64,000 bases of DNA from CAYRUD01 sp964427425 (GTDB taxonomy: Bacteria; Chlamydiota; Chlamydiia; Chlamydiales; FEN-1388): NCBI GenBank assembly GCA_964427425.1, contig CAYRUD010000012.1:1-64000 (forward strand), given 5' to 3'. This document shows, piece after piece, positions 63,824 to 64,000 of the stretch. The stretch's first letter is position 1. Each line of letters starts with the position of its first letter. The notes beneath the pieces were generated by a model. That model was not told where the DNA came from. It did no database searches and worked only from the letters and a program-made list of their open reading frames with translations. Both the position numbers and the translations under genes were made by a program.

Positions 63824-64000
63824 ATGATAAGTATTACAATTCTTACCAAGAACAGCGAAAAATATCTTCGTCAAGTGCTCGACTCTTTAGAGAGTTTTCC
63901 AGAGGTTGTCATTCTTGACACAGGATCTTCTGATTCGACAAAAGATATTGCTCTCTCATACAAAAATGTACGTCTCCACACAAGCCCTTTTACTGGATTT
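63824..64000 (+). CDS. Glycosyltransferase family 2, LPS-type, 5' part only
   Basis: The ATG at 63824 opens a frame that runs off the window end after 59 codons. The start MISITILTKNSEKYLRQVL, followed by EVVILDTGSSDST, is the nucleotide-sugar binding N-terminus of GT-A fold glycosyltransferases. It is closest in style to WaaE/KdtX-like LPS core enzymes, whose proteins begin this way. The rest of the gene is outside the window, so substrate and length cannot be judged. Confidence 0.75.
   Translation, partial: MISITILTKNSEKYLRQVLDSLESFPEVVILDTGSSDSTKDIALSYKNVRLHTSPFTGF

Noticed and set aside
1..64000. CRISPR arrays, insertion sequences, prophage or rRNA genes
   Set aside because: No regularly spaced repeats, transposase or integrase motifs, phage structural genes or rRNA sequence were seen.

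Overview
The window comes from a member of the Chlamydiota, most likely an environmental (Parachlamydiales-type) chlamydia rather than a Chlamydia species. The call rests on gene families and gene order. A type III secretion (T3SS) block sctJ-(CT560-like)-sctL-sctR-sctS follows lpdA-lipA, as in Chlamydia. There are also an rpsB-tsf-pyrH-frr block, glgC beside a phosphohydrolase, a very long chlamydial-type PBP2, and sufBCDS. The DNA is AT-rich by eye, and intergenic hairpins are common. The family within the phylum cannot be fixed from the sequence alone.

Layout. 1-1.5 kb: a secreted collagen-like protein gene broken by an in-frame TGA. 1.5-9 kb: MFS transporter, RsmB-type rRNA methyltransferase, MutM, GlgC, metallophosphoesterase and a hypothetical protein. 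9.2-17.5 kb (minus strand): lpdA, lipA, a HEAT-like hypothetical gene, then sctJ, CT560-like, sctL, sctR, sctS. 17.7-25.5 kb: small hypothetical proteins, SecA, an Fe-S PD-(D/E)XK nuclease and a possible effector. 25.9-31 kb: sufB-sufC-sufD-sufS, with sctT convergent behind it, about 21 kb from sctS. 32-34 kb: an ABC-F ATPase. 34-43 kb (minus strand): parB, BatA-like, a 998-aa BatB-like/TPR protein, BatD-like, BatE-like and a membrane-anchored kinase-like protein. 43.4-45.5 kb: a one-TM hypothetical protein, then about 0.9 kb of dense RNA-like helices bounded by a TATAAT box and a strong terminator. 45.5-53.5 kb: topA with a histone-like tail, a eukaryote-like PP2C gene broken by TGA, and PBP2. 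53.7-59.2 kb: tRNA-Gly, an S41 peptidase, rpsB-tsf, pyrH, frr, tRNA-Glu and tRNA-Lys. 59.3-64 kb: a phospholipase D family protein, a PhoR-like histidine kinase, a peroxiredoxin, and the start of a glycosyltransferase cut by the window end.

Functionally the window mixes housekeeping genes (translation, lipoate, Fe-S assembly, secretion, topology, glycogen, DNA repair) with the T3SS export apparatus and several candidate host-interaction proteins (collagen-like, PP2C, PLD, S41 peptidase, a 477-aa Ser-rich protein).

Two points deserve most attention. First, two unrelated accessory genes each carry one TGA exactly where a conserved glycine is expected, both followed by GAT. Second, the roughly 0.9-kb region at 44.39-45.27 kb looks like an unassigned structured transcript containing a leader ORF with a sequestered ribosome binding site.
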